Source of the DNA: Oleispira sp051275515
Lineage (GTDB): Bacteria > Pseudomonadota > Gammaproteobacteria > Pseudomonadales > Oceanobacteraceae
DNA length: 12,101 nt
Assembly (NCBI GenBank): GCA_051275515.1
Contig: JBNMOT010000103.1
Location: forward strand, 1-12,101
Direction: 5' to 3'
This document shows, piece by piece, positions 1 to 7,664 of the stretch; the stretch's first letter is position 1; each line of letters begins with the position of its first letter. The notes under the pieces were generated by a model, which was given only the letters and a program-made list of their open reading frames with translations, was not told the origin of the DNA and made no database searches. Both the position numbers and the translations under genes were made by a program.

Positions 1-47
1 GACAGCAAGCATTAAAATTGATCGACAAGGTTCATTTTGATTTATAA
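1..47 (+). CDS. 3' end of a probable ferric-iron-binding periplasmic protein (partial)
   Basis: The reading frame that enters at base 3 gives QQALKLIDKVHFDL and then stops with TAA at 45-47. The pattern (hydrophobic positions, then Lys-Val-x-Phe-Asp-Leu at the very end) resembles the C-terminal tail of FbpA-type iron(III)-binding proteins, and the next two genes are the matching permease and ATPase. Fourteen codons are too few for a firm call, so the identification rests mostly on gene order. The other two forward frames stop earlier (base 15) or slightly earlier (base 40) and give less protein-like tails. If correct, the window begins at the end of fbpA and the three genes form the usual fbpABC order. 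Confidence 0.45.
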   Translation, partial: QQALKLIDKVHFDL

Positions 48-101
48 TACTCAATTTTATTGTTGTTATTATTGTGATTGTATTAAAAGTAACCTAGTTA
101 T

Positions 102-1766
102 ATGAATCTAAAACTCACTGCAAGCCCGTACAATACGGGCTTTATCATGTCAGCAAGCACCGCAATTATTTGCTTTATTATGCTTATGCCGATTGTCGCT
201 CTGCTCTTCGAGTCTCTATCAAGCATCGTCGCTCCTGATGATAACGATAATACCTTTAGCAACTTGGCTGATAGCGTTTTATTTGAATACATTAAAAACA
301 GCTTAGCCGTGGTGTCAGGCACTTTGATTTTTGCGTGTTTATTCTCCATTGCACCCGCTTGGTGGTGTGCTCGGTATGAGTTTATAGGACGGCGCTACTT
401 GCAATGGATGATGATTTTTCCTCTTGCTATTCCGGCCTACATTTCAGCCTATATTTATACTGATGCGTTAGATTATGCGGGCCCAATACAATCAAGTTTA
501 AGAACACTGTTTGCTTGGCGATCACCTAATGATTATTGGTTTGTAGACATTCGAAGCCGCTGGGGTGCCAGCTTAATGCTAGGACTGGCCCTGTCCCCTT
601 ATATTTTTTTATTGCTGCGAAATACTTTTGAACAAGGCTCAAGAACCTTGACCCAAGCCGCTCAATTAATGGGGGCAAGTCCGCGCAAAATATTCTGGAC
701 AATCCATCTGCCGCTCGCTCGCCCTGCACTGGCCATTGGCTGTACCTTGGTCGCCATGGAATCGCTAGCAGATTATGGCACCGTTCAGCTGTTCGCTATC
801 AACACATTGACGACCGCCATATACGATAGCTGGCTGGTCTATGGAAGCCTTGCCAGCGCCGCTAAAATCTCATGTTTGACGCTGTTGTTTGTTATTACCC
901 TCACGGCTATTGAGAAAAGGAGCCGTAAAAAGCAGCTGCATTTCGATAGTCGCACCGGAAAAACGAATGAAAGAATAATCGCCAAATATTCTAAAACCTG
1001 CTTCATTTGGCTATTTTGTGGTCTCATCTTTTGTCTTGGTTTTCTAATTCCCCTAATAACACTTGTAAGCTATTGCTCGGATTACTGGTTTGAAAACATC
1101 AATGGCAATGTCTGGCAACATGGCCAAAGTACTTTTATCTTAGCCACTTGTGCCGCTTTGATCGCCACTCTATTGGCAATTTTATTCAACAGTCAGCAGC
1201 GCTTTTTACCGAATGTTAAAAACCAAACTCAGCTAAGCTTGTCGTCTTTAGGGTATGCAATCCCTGGCACGGTTCTGGCCATTGGAATCCTCATTCCACT
1301 GGGACAGCTCGATGTCTGGGTTAATTCCTTGATTCAATGGCTAGGCTTTAAAAAAGTTGGACTGATATTTTCAGGCACCAGCTTTGCGTTGATACTGGCC
1401 TTTGTTATTCGATTCGCAGCCATTAGTAACGGCAGCATTCAAGCGGCTTATAAGCAAATGCCTACCAATCTTGATGCGGCTTCAACCATGCTTAAAGCTT
1501 CTCGATTTAAAACATTCCGTAAAATTCACCTACCGATCATGCGACCCGCATTGATCAGTGCTTTTTTATTGGTGTTCATCGAATGTGTTAAAGAACTGCC
1601 CGCATCTCTGTTATTACGACCTTTTGACTTTGAGACTCTGGCAACCTATGTTTATCAGTTTGCGTCAGACGAACAATTAGAACATGCTGCTTCGAGTGCA
1701 CTGCTCATTGTCGTCGTCAGTTTACTCCCTATCCTGTTGCTCACTCGCAATCAGAAAATGAAATAG
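102..1766 (+). CDS. fbpB: Ferric-iron ABC transporter permease, FbpB/HitB type
   Basis: Inner-membrane permease of a ferric-iron importer. The 554-residue chain has the duplicated architecture of FbpB-family permeases: two homologous halves, each with about six hydrophobic segments, starting near residues 17-38 and 300-325 respectively, joined by a basic linker (about 271-298). Each half carries the cytoplasmic EAA loop that docks on the ATPase. The first, residues 185-204, has QAA, Gly191 and I-H-L-P. The second, residues 458-478, keeps DAA and I-H-L-P but has Leu464 where the conserved Gly is expected. No clear Shine-Dalgarno precedes ATG 102; ATG 147 (Met16) is a real alternative because a hairpin occupies 122-142 and the first membrane segment starts just after it. 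fbpC follows after 49 bases. The substrate is inferred from family resemblance and could be another Fe(III) chelate or a related ion. Confidence 0.88.
   Translation: MNLKLTASPYNTGFIMSASTAIICFIMLMPIVALLFESLSSIVAPDDNDNTFSNLADSVLFEYIKNSLAVVSGTLIFACLFSIAPAWWCARYEFIGRRYLQWMMIFPLAIPAYISAYIYTDALDYAGPIQSSLRTLFAWRSPNDYWFVDIRSRWGASLMLGLALSPYIFLLLRNTFEQGSRTLTQAAQLMGASPRKIFWTIHLPLARPALAIGCTLVAMESLADYGTVQLFAINTLTTAIYDSWLVYGSLASAAKISCLTLLFVITLTAIEKRSRKKQLHFDSRTGKTNERIIAKYSKTCFIWLFCGLIFCLGFLIPLITLVSYCSDYWFENINGNVWQHGQSTFILATCAALIATLLAILFNSQQRFLPNVKNQTQLSLSSLGYAIPGTVLAIGILIPLGQLDVWVNSLIQWLGFKKVGLIFSGTSFALILAFVIRFAAISNGSIQAAYKQMPTNLDAASTMLKASRFKTFRKIHLPIMRPALISAFLLVFIECVKELPASLLLRPFDFETLATYVYQFASDEQLEHAASSALLIVVVSLLPILLLTRNQKMK
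122..142 (+). terminator. Terminator-like hairpin at the fbpA-fbpB junction (possible attenuator)
   Basis: AAGCCCGT (122-129) pairs perfectly with ACGGGCTT (135-142) around a 5-base loop, giving an 8-bp GC-rich stem whose 3' side runs into TTTAT. It lies inside the first codons of the permease if translation starts at ATG 102, but directly before the second in-frame ATG at 147. A leaky terminator after the binding-protein gene would give more binding protein than membrane components, as is common in binding-protein-dependent ABC operons. The T-tract is short, so full termination is unlikely. Confidence 0.5.
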
Positions 1767-1815
1767 CTTATGCCTAGTGAAAGATAGCCGTGCGTTAGCA
1801 ATGGAAGATTAAAAT

Positions 1816-2889
1816 ATGAGTAATAACAATTACGCACAAAAGAACATAACTGCACTCGAATTATTCAATATTCAGTTAGCAATTGGTGAACAAAAAATAT
1901 TGCAAGCGCTAACCTTTGATTTATCAGAAGGTGAAATACTTTGCCTGCTAGGCCCTAGTGGGTGTGGTAAAACAACGGCCTTAAAAACGATTGCAGGATT
2001 GTCTATTCCTCAACAGGGCCAGATTAGTTTATTTGGCCATGCCGTTTTTTCGGACAATGACATAAACCAACCACCGGAGCAGCGCTCAATTGGTTTTATT
2101 TTTCAAGACTACGCGCTATTCCCACACATGACCGTTGCCCAGAACATAGCCTACGGACTCTCGAACCTGAACGCACAAGAAAAAAGATTACGCATTAAAG
2201 AAAGTCTAGAGTTGGTTGAACTAACAGACCTTGAACATCGCTACCCCCATGAGTTATCAGGAGGACAACAGCAACGTATTGCCGTTGCTCGAGCCCTAGC
2301 GCCCAAACCAAAACTTTTGTTAATGGACGAGCCTTTTTCCAATATTGATGGCCAAGTCAAACGCCGCATGATGGCAGATTTACGCAGGCTCTTAAAAAAA
2401 CACAACATCAGCTGTATTTTTGTTACCCACGCCAAAGAAGAAGCTTTTGCCTTTGCTGATAAAACAGCCGTGATGATCGATGGCCATATTGAACAACTCG
2501 ATATTCCAGCAAAAGTATTTAACCAACCGAATACACTTACCGTTGCAGAATTTATGGAGTCCGGTAACCTCGCTACTCTAAAACACAGCCAACAAGTACT
2601 TGATAGAATTCCAGCTAAATGGCCTAGAGACATCGACAACAGTGGCTATTGGTTGTTTAAACCTCAGCACTTAATTCTTAGACGTAGCCTGCTAAACACC
2701 GGGATAGTGCTAATTGACAGTACTTATATTGGACGCGGCTATCAGCATGAGATTGCCATTCGCCTAACAAAGAGTCGCCTTGCGTCGACGACCATCTGGA
2801 AAGCAGAGACGGAGGTAGCGTTAGACATTGCTATTGGCGAAAACATTGCACTTGAATATGCTGAACAGCCTCATTGGCTTCAGAAGTAA
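1816..2889 (+). CDS. fbpC: Ferric-iron ABC transporter ATP-binding protein, FbpC type
   Basis: Cytoplasmic ATPase that powers the FbpB permease. All ABC motifs are intact in the 357-residue chain: Walker A GPSGCGKT (46-53), Q-loop Gln97, signature LSGGQQQR (147-154), Walker B ending in Asp171-Glu172, a D-loop reading SNID (175-178, where SALD is the common form) and H-loop His205. The phrase PPEQRSIGFIFQDYALFPH (86-104) is typical of the FbpC/PotA branch of importers. Residues from about 265 to the end form the C-terminal TOBE-like regulatory domain (WLFKPQHL corresponds to the usual VRPE region). The start is supported by GGAAGA (1803-1808) seven bases before the ATG. It is 49 bases behind fbpB on the same strand, so almost certainly co-transcribed. 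Ferric iron specificity is by family and context. Confidence 0.9.
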   Translation: MSNNNYAQKNITALELFNIQLAIGEQKILQALTFDLSEGEILCLLGPSGCGKTTALKTIAGLSIPQQGQISLFGHAVFSDNDINQPPEQRSIGFIFQDYALFPHMTVAQNIAYGLSNLNAQEKRLRIKESLELVELTDLEHRYPHELSGGQQQRIAVARALAPKPKLLLMDEPFSNIDGQVKRRMMADLRRLLKKHNISCIFVTHAKEEAFAFADKTAVMIDGHIEQLDIPAKVFNQPNTLTVAEFMESGNLATLKHSQQVLDRIPAKWPRDIDNSGYWLFKPQHLILRRSLLNTGIVLIDSTYIGRGYQHEIAIRLTKSRLASTTIWKAETEVALDIAIGENIALEYAEQPHWLQK

Positions 2890-2920
2890 AAAATAGTCAG
2901 CTAAGATACTGATTCTGCTT

Positions 2921-2926
2921 TATAAT
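2921..2926 (+). promoter_or_regulatory. Possible -10 box for the hybrid kinase gene
   Basis: A perfect TATAAT sits 30 bases before the kinase ATG, in the 66-base gap after fbpC. No convincing -35 hexamer lies 16-18 bases upstream, so it may be a weak or activator-dependent promoter, or simply AT-rich sequence. No terminator hairpin separates fbpC from the kinase, so read-through from the iron operon is also possible. Confidence 0.3.
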
Positions 2927-2955
2927 AAATTCACTCAATAATAAATTCGGTTTAT

Positions 2956-5697
2956 ATGGTATCAATGTTCACCCATTCAATAACGAAACGTATCCTCATT
3001 TTATTCAGTTGCTGCTTAGCAATATCAGGCGTACAGGCCAACTGGGGAACCACGGTTGCTGAAGATGATACTAGCATCAACTTGGGCACTGACATCCAGT
3101 GGGTTGAAGACGATACGAATACGCTAACGTTTGAGCAAATTCAACGACTTCCTCTAGAAGCATTCCATAAGGGTTCTCAATATACCTTTAATCGGGGTTA
3201 CACCTCATCCGGCTATTGGTTGCGTTTTCGTTTAAACCTACCCATAGAGCTTATTAATAGCCAATGGCTATTAGAAATCCCTTTCCCACTATTAGATTAT
3301 GTGGCGCTGTATTCCCCAGATAAAAACAATGCGTATTCAGTTATCTACACCGGCGATCGAAGCACATTCTCTCAGCGTGATTTAAATACCACTGACTTTG
3401 TGTTCAAATTAACACCTGAACAAAAAAATAACGTTTATTATCTACACGTTAAAACAAAAGACAGCCTACAAGTACCTTTGCACCTATGGCATGTTGATCA
3501 CTTCCCTAAACACACTGCCTATATAAGCGGCCTACAAGGCATTTATTTTGGCATCATGCTCGTTATGATTCTGTACAATTTATTTATTTATTTATCAGTT
3601 CGTGAACGCAGCTACCTTTATTACATTAGTTACATTAGTATATTTACTCTTTTTCAAGCGAGCATTCAGGGTTTCAGCTTCGAGTATATTTGGCCGAATC
3701 AAACCAACTGGGCCAATATAAGTATTCCATTCCTAGGGGTTTTATCACTGTTTTTCGCATCACTTTTTGCGCGCAGTATTTTACAAACCCATTTATTACT
3801 CCCAAGGGTTGATAAAGGACTTGTACTGATTGCAGTATCCCTATTCTGCATATTGCCTGTGATACTGTTCGCTGATTATGATGTGGGCATTATTTCTGCA
3901 CTTTTCTGTACTTTTATCTTTTTTAATCTGGTATTAGTAATTTCATGCTTGGCTGCTTTTAAAGGCAATCGAACAGCAAAAGTATTTGTAGTCGCTTGGG
4001 CTATTTTCTTAATTTCAGGCGTCATCAACATGCTGGGGGCATTAAACGTATTACCCATTGAATACGCTAGCCAAGTTGCTTTACAAATAGGCTCTGTCAT
4101 TGAAGTTATTTTATTATCACTTGCTCTGGCCGACCGCATTAATATAATTGAAAAAGAAAAAGTAGAAATAGAAACAAAGTCTCGTGAAACATTGCTCCAA
4201 GCCAATATTCAATTAGAAAATAGTAATCGGTTAAAAGATGAGTTTATTGCGACCATAAGTCATGAAATACGTACGCCTATGAACGGTGTATTGGGCTCTG
4301 CTCAATTGCTGTTAGATACCAAACCGGATAAGTACCAATCACTGTATATTGATACGATTAATCGCTCTGGACAAACACTGCTAGAAATTCTCAATAATAT
4401 TCTCGACTATTCTCAAATTGAAGCCGATAAATTAGAGCTGGAACCCATTGAATTTGAACTGGAAAAAATAATTAATGAATGCGCTGAATTTTTCAGTGTG
4501 ATTGCCAGCCAAAATAATGTGAAGCTCTTTGTCAGAATTCATCGCAATACCCCTAAAAGAATAATTTCTGACCCTGTTCGCTTTAAACAAATCTTGCTAA
4601 ACCTCATAGGTAATGCGTTTAAGTTCACTTCACGCGGCCAGGTTGTTGTTCATGTGCAATTATCTGAAAACTCAAATAATAAACTTTATATTGAAGTAGA
4701 AGACAGTGGCTGCGGATTAACTTACGAACAACAAAACATTCTATTCAAGCCTTTTGTACAAGTGGATTCCAGTTGCTCTCGTGAAAAAGGGGGTACAGGA
4801 CTTGGTTTAGCCATCAGTAAGAAATTGTCGCTATTAATGCAAGGCGATATCGGTGTTCATAGCTTACCCGGAAAAGGCGCAACGTTTTGGTTTACGGCAG
4901 TAATAAAGATAACCGAAAAAGAAACAAATAATCGTTTTTTTAGTGATAAAAGCGTCTGCTTATTGTTATCCAGTAAATATCAAGAAACGTTAATACAAGA
5001 GCAACTGCAAGACTGGGGAATTAATATAATCAGCCGTCACATGTTGCAATACGACAATGAAATAAACGTTATTAGTGACAACGCCAACCTACCGGAATTA
5101 TTAAATTTAGGTATTTCTACGCAAAACATTATTATCATTTCTGACAGCACGCATAAGCTCGATGAGGCTGTTCGCATTGTAACGTCGCCTATAACACCTC
5201 AAAAATTACGCTTTGCATTAAGGTCTTCTGACGCTTCATTATCAGTATCAAGTTTGCAGAATGAGCGAAAGCATACAGAAAATAAAACACCTAATTTCTC
5301 TCAACTCCGCGTATTGGCGGTCGACGATAACAGCGTCAACCAACTGATTATTAAAAAGATGCTTAGTAAATACAAAATTGAAGCAGACATCGCCGTTGGC
5401 GGTTTGGATGCGATGGGGTTTATTCGAGGACAGAAAAAACAGTATGATTTAATTCTAATGGATATTGAAATGCCAATAAAGGATGGCTATCAGACAACCC
5501 GTGACATTCGTCAATACGAACTTGAACACAATTTAGAACCCAGCAAAATTGTTGCCGTTAGCGCTCATTCAATGAAAGAATCTCGTGGCAAAGCGTTACT
5601 TTCTGGGATGGATGATTTTTTGAACAAGCCCATCGATCAAAATATTTTGATCGATGTACTGACAATGACTCAAACTCAGTCTTCAACACTCCAGTAA
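2956..5697 (+). CDS. Membrane hybrid sensor histidine kinase, 7TMR-DISM type
   Basis: Sensor kinase of 913 residues. Order: signal peptide (about 1-27, ending VQA); extracytoplasmic 7TMR-DISMED2-like sensor domain (about 45-185, with GYWLRFRL at 86-93); seven-helix 7TMR-DISM membrane block (about 188-394); short coiled linker; HisKA dimerization/phosphoacceptor domain with His436 in ISHEIRTP; HATPase with N-box Asn553, G1 DSGCG (583-587) and G2 GGTGLGL (612-618); a degenerate receiver-like segment (about 664-756) with no acidic pocket; and a complete receiver with Asp790/Asp791, phosphoacceptor Asp836, Ser869 and Lys891. No HPt domain is fused, so a separate phosphotransfer protein or response regulator is expected elsewhere. 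DISM sensor domains are thought to bind small ligands such as carbohydrates; the ligand here is unknown. It lies 66 bases after fbpC, but a role in iron sensing is only a guess. Neither ATG 2956 nor ATG 2965 has a clear ribosome binding site. Confidence 0.93.
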   Translation: MVSMFTHSITKRILILFSCCLAISGVQANWGTTVAEDDTSINLGTDIQWVEDDTNTLTFEQIQRLPLEAFHKGSQYTFNRGYTSSGYWLRFRLNLPIELINSQWLLEIPFPLLDYVALYSPDKNNAYSVIYTGDRSTFSQRDLNTTDFVFKLTPEQKNNVYYLHVKTKDSLQVPLHLWHVDHFPKHTAYISGLQGIYFGIMLVMILYNLFIYLSVRERSYLYYISYISIFTLFQASIQGFSFEYIWPNQTNWANISIPFLGVLSLFFASLFARSILQTHLLLPRVDKGLVLIAVSLFCILPVILFADYDVGIISALFCTFIFFNLVLVISCLAAFKGNRTAKVFVVAWAIFLISGVINMLGALNVLPIEYASQVALQIGSVIEVILLSLALADRINIIEKEKVEIETKSRETLLQANIQLENSNRLKDEFIATISHEIRTPMNGVLGSAQLLLDTKPDKYQSLYIDTINRSGQTLLEILNNILDYSQIEADKLELEPIEFELEKIINECAEFFSVIASQNNVKLFVRIHRNTPKRIISDPVRFKQILLNLIGNAFKFTSRGQVVVHVQLSENSNNKLYIEVEDSGCGLTYEQQNILFKPFVQVDSSCSREKGGTGLGLAISKKLSLLMQGDIGVHSLPGKGATFWFTAVIKITEKETNNRFFSDKSVCLLLSSKYQETLIQEQLQDWGINIISRHMLQYDNEINVISDNANLPELLNLGISTQNIIIISDSTHKLDEAVRIVTSPITPQKLRFALRSSDASLSVSSLQNERKHTENKTPNFSQLRVLAVDDNSVNQLIIKKMLSKYKIEADIAVGGLDAMGFIRGQKKQYDLILMDIEMPIKDGYQTTRDIRQYELEHNLEPSKIVAVSAHSMKESRGKALLSGMDDFLNKPIDQNILIDVLTMTQTQSSTLQ

Positions 5698-5958
5698 CTT
5701 ATGAATGATCTTTCACACCGTTCTGTGATGCACTTAATTATTTCCATACCGTCTAAATAAGCGAATTCACTGGCGCAAAATATCTATCCGATTTCAAAAG
5801 ATACATCACCTTTAATCAATAGAATAATTTTTTAGTCGTTCGATAATACTACACGTGATTTATCAATAATTAACTAGGAAGAAATTCTAAAAATATTATT
5901 GCATTATTTGAATTGAATCGAATCAATATAAAGAAGTAGCAGAATTTTTAATTATGAA

Positions 5959-5989
5959 ATTGCATATAGTCTTCCATGACTGATGCAAT
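5959..5989. repeat. Imperfect inverted repeat in the kinase/pdxB gap
   Basis: ATTGCAT (5959-5965) pairs with ATGCAAT (5983-5989), and inside it AGTC (5968-5971) pairs with GACT (5978-5981) around a 6-base loop, separated by a small asymmetric internal bulge. It could end transcription from either side, but neither flank has a convincing T-tract. Confidence 0.35.
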
Positions 5990-6029
5990 AATCAAATAAG
6001 CAGAGTTGTACGATGTGAATTGTTAATTC

Positions 6030-6058
6030 ATCACCGCTTATAACATTTAATAGGTGAT
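6030..6058 (-). terminator. Weak hairpin directly after pdxB
   Basis: On the pdxB transcript, ATCACC (6058-6053) pairs with GGTGAT (6035-6030) around a 17-base loop, beginning immediately after the stop codon. There is no good T-run after it, so it may be a pausing or stability element and not a true terminator. Confidence 0.3.
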
Positions 6059-7258
6059 TTAACGCCTGCCCAATCTCACATCAAAACCAGCCGCCTCTAA
6101 CGCGCACTGTAAGTCCTGACGCTTACTCGGTACTTCAATTCGAATAGTAGGAATATCTCGACGCAATGGATAGTTTTTACGCAACAAATCGAATTGCTCT
6201 CTCATCGCTTGAGGCTCGCCTCCGGTACGCAATAACGTTGAACGCATAATACCGTCATCAACGCGTACTTCGTAGCCCGCTCGAATAGCCGTGCGCAATG
6301 CTTGATGCACTGGCACACTGTCACCAAATTTGATTTTTTTAATCGTTGGTTCAGGTAAGTATTGCGCTAATTTGTTACGTATAGGCAGACCAAAAGTTTG
6401 ACAACAAGCCTGATAGATTTGCTCGGTACCCCGCATTTTTCCATCTAACGAATAACCCGCAATGTGCGGAGTCGCTAACATACAGCGATTCATTAATTGA
6501 AGATCTAAATTAGGCTCGCCTTCCCAAACATCAATAATGCTTTCAAAATAACCATGGCTGCTCATGTGAGCCTTAAGAGCCTCATTATCGACCACAGAAC
6601 CTCGACAGCTATTAATTAAGCACGCATTGGGCTTCATCTGCTGCAAACGCTGTTCGTTAATTAGATGATAAGTTGCATGTTCAGCCGCTTCTGAAGTCTG
6701 CGTTATTGGAATATGCAGGCTCACAACGTCGGCTTTTAAGGCGTCATCCAGACTTGATAACTTGCCCACGTCTGAGGCTACTTTAAAAGGATCTACCGCA
6801 ATAACGGTCACGCCCATCGCTTCTAAGCGACGGCGTAAACGTAAACCCACATTACCCACGCCAATAATAGCGACCGAGATATCTTGAAATATCTGATCAC
6901 GCTTATCAATTAATACGCTGATCGCACTGAGTATATAATCAACCACCGCTTCCGCATTGCAGCCTGGAGCACTCGAGAAGGCGATTTTTTGCTGGTTGTT
7001 AGCAGCACGTTGCTGATTTATCGCCTCTAGATGCACTAAATCGACATGATCTGTTCCAATCGTACAAGTACCAATGAATTTAACCGGACTGTTCGTTATT
7101 AATGCCTCATTCACCTGAGTTACCGAACGCACCAAAAGAATATCCGCGTCTTTCACATCCTCGCTCGTCATAGTACGACCCGCGACTTTACGAATTTCAC
7201 CAAATTCACTGAAGAATTGTTCTAATAAAGGAATGTTCTCATCGGCAACAATTTGCAC
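6059..7258 (-). CDS. pdxB: Erythronate-4-phosphate dehydrogenase
   Basis: Cytoplasmic NAD-dependent enzyme that oxidises 4-phosphoerythronate to 3-hydroxy-4-phospho-2-oxobutanoate, the second step of the DXP-dependent pyridoxal 5'-phosphate pathway. From the chosen start the protein has 399 residues (E. coli about 378). It shows the 2-hydroxyacid dehydrogenase fold with Rossmann motif GVGNVG (133-138), catalytic Arg219 (in SCRGSVVDN), Glu247 (in WEGEPNL) and His265 (in ATPHIAGYS), then the PdxB-specific C-terminal dimerization domain. A Gln/Asn-rich insertion (about 80-91) before FSSAPGCN explains part of the extra length. The reading frame is open up to an ATG at 7285, but GTG at 7258 is preferred: GAGGA (7270-7266) lies seven bases before it, VQIVADEN then aligns with the N-terminus MKILVDEN of E. 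coli PdxB, and the upstream ATG falls inside a plausible -10 box. Transcribed away from acnB. Confidence 0.93.
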   Translation of the reverse strand: MQIVADENIPLLEQFFSEFGEIRKVAGRTMTSEDVKDADILLVRSVTQVNEALITNSPVKFIGTCTIGTDHVDLVHLEAINQQRAANNQQKIAFSSAPGCNAEAVVDYILSAISVLIDKRDQIFQDISVAIIGVGNVGLRLRRRLEAMGVTVIAVDPFKVASDVGKLSSLDDALKADVVSLHIPITQTSEAAEHATYHLINEQRLQQMKPNACLINSCRGSVVDNEALKAHMSSHGYFESIIDVWEGEPNLDLQLMNRCMLATPHIAGYSLDGKMRGTEQIYQACCQTFGLPIRNKLAQYLPEPTIKKIKFGDSVPVHQALRTAIRAGYEVRVDDGIMRSTLLRTGGEPQAMREQFDLLRKNYPLRRDIPTIRIEVPSKRQDLQCALEAAGFDVRLGRR

Positions 7259-7280
7259 TAGGCTATCCTCAGCATTCGCT

Positions 7281-7309
7281 GTCATAAAGTGTTTATTAAT
7301 TAATGACCA
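7281..7309 (-). promoter_or_regulatory. Candidate pdxB promoter
   Basis: Reading the minus strand, TGGTCA (7309-7304) and TATGAC (7286-7281) are each 4 of 6 matches to -35 and -10, with an ideal 17-base spacer. Transcription would start near 7274, leaving a short leader that contains the GAGGA ribosome binding site before GTG 7258. The consistent geometry is the main support. Confidence 0.4.
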
Positions 7310-7455
7310 TTCTCACTCAGCTTTGAGTCAGCGTCCATAGGCAAAAATACGATTTTCTAATGCCTTTTTCATACAACCCCCTATTTGGTCAAAACATAGT
7401 CTATTATGATCAGTCATAACGGGCTTATTTAAGAGAATGAGTGTTTTTCAATCAC

Positions 7456-7470
7456 ATTCACTTAGTGAAT
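7456..7470. promoter_or_regulatory. Perfect 7-1-7 palindrome, possible operator
   Basis: ATTCACTTAGTGAAT is fully symmetric around T7463. It lies about 55 bases upstream of the candidate acnB -35 box and 150 bases from pdxB, a position suited to a dimeric regulator of acnB. It does not match the CRP, Fur or LexA consensus closely, so no regulator is named. Confidence 0.35.
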
Positions 7471-7524
7471 AGCGAATATAAGCTAAATAGGGCATATTTA
7501 TAGGCAATGTGAGCTTTGCCTTTC

Positions 7525-7553
7525 TTAACGCGCCACGCCACATGTTTTATACT
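7525..7553 (+). promoter_or_regulatory. Candidate acnB promoter
   Basis: TTAACG (7525-7530, 4 of 6 to the -35 consensus) and TATACT (7548-7553, 5 of 6 to the -10) are 17 bases apart. Transcription would start near 7560, giving a leader of about 205 bases that includes the short frame at 7665 and the hairpin at 7701. It is the best-spaced pair I found on this strand in the gap. Confidence 0.42.
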
Positions 7554-7664
7554 AACGATGCTAAAATTTTTGGCCGGCTTTGTTGTTTTTTGAAAAAAAC
7601 AGAGCGGTCGCTTCAGCCAGACTCATTTTGGATGGCTGCAGACATAATAAAAGAGGATTCAACC

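Larger units (their letters stand above)
5698..6058. other. AT-rich intergenic region between convergent genes
   Basis: This 361-base gap lies between the 3' ends of the kinase gene and pdxB. No reading frame with a ribosome binding site was found, and no classic GC-stem plus T-tract terminator for the kinase. It holds several weak inverted repeats, of which the two best are listed separately. Other small ones are TCACA/TGTGA at 5713-5728 and TGAATT/AATTCA at 6016-6030. Confidence 0.6.

Noticed and set aside
43..48. Perfect TATAAT, possible promoter for fbpB
   Set aside because: It overlaps the stop codon of the likely fbpA end, and the -35 candidates give poor spacers (19 or 15 bases). An operon promoter upstream of fbpA is more likely.
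2241..2639. 132-codon minus-strand frame opposite fbpC
   Set aside because: It is antisense to the conserved ABC signature and Walker B region, whose coding constraint fully explains it.
5713..5728. TCACA-N6-TGTGA inverted repeat, thought of as a CRP site
   Set aside because: The half-sites are in the reverse order (CRP uses TGTGA-N6-TCACA), and it lies after the kinase gene between convergent genes.
5701..5760. 19-codon frame right after the kinase stop
   Set aside because: No ribosome binding site and no recognisable sequence; expected by chance in this region.
7286..7310. ATTAATTAAT near pdxB as an ArcA-like or Fur-like site
   Set aside because: It is a simple AT palindrome with only partial agreement to either consensus and lies in the spacer of the candidate pdxB promoter; not enough to name a regulator.
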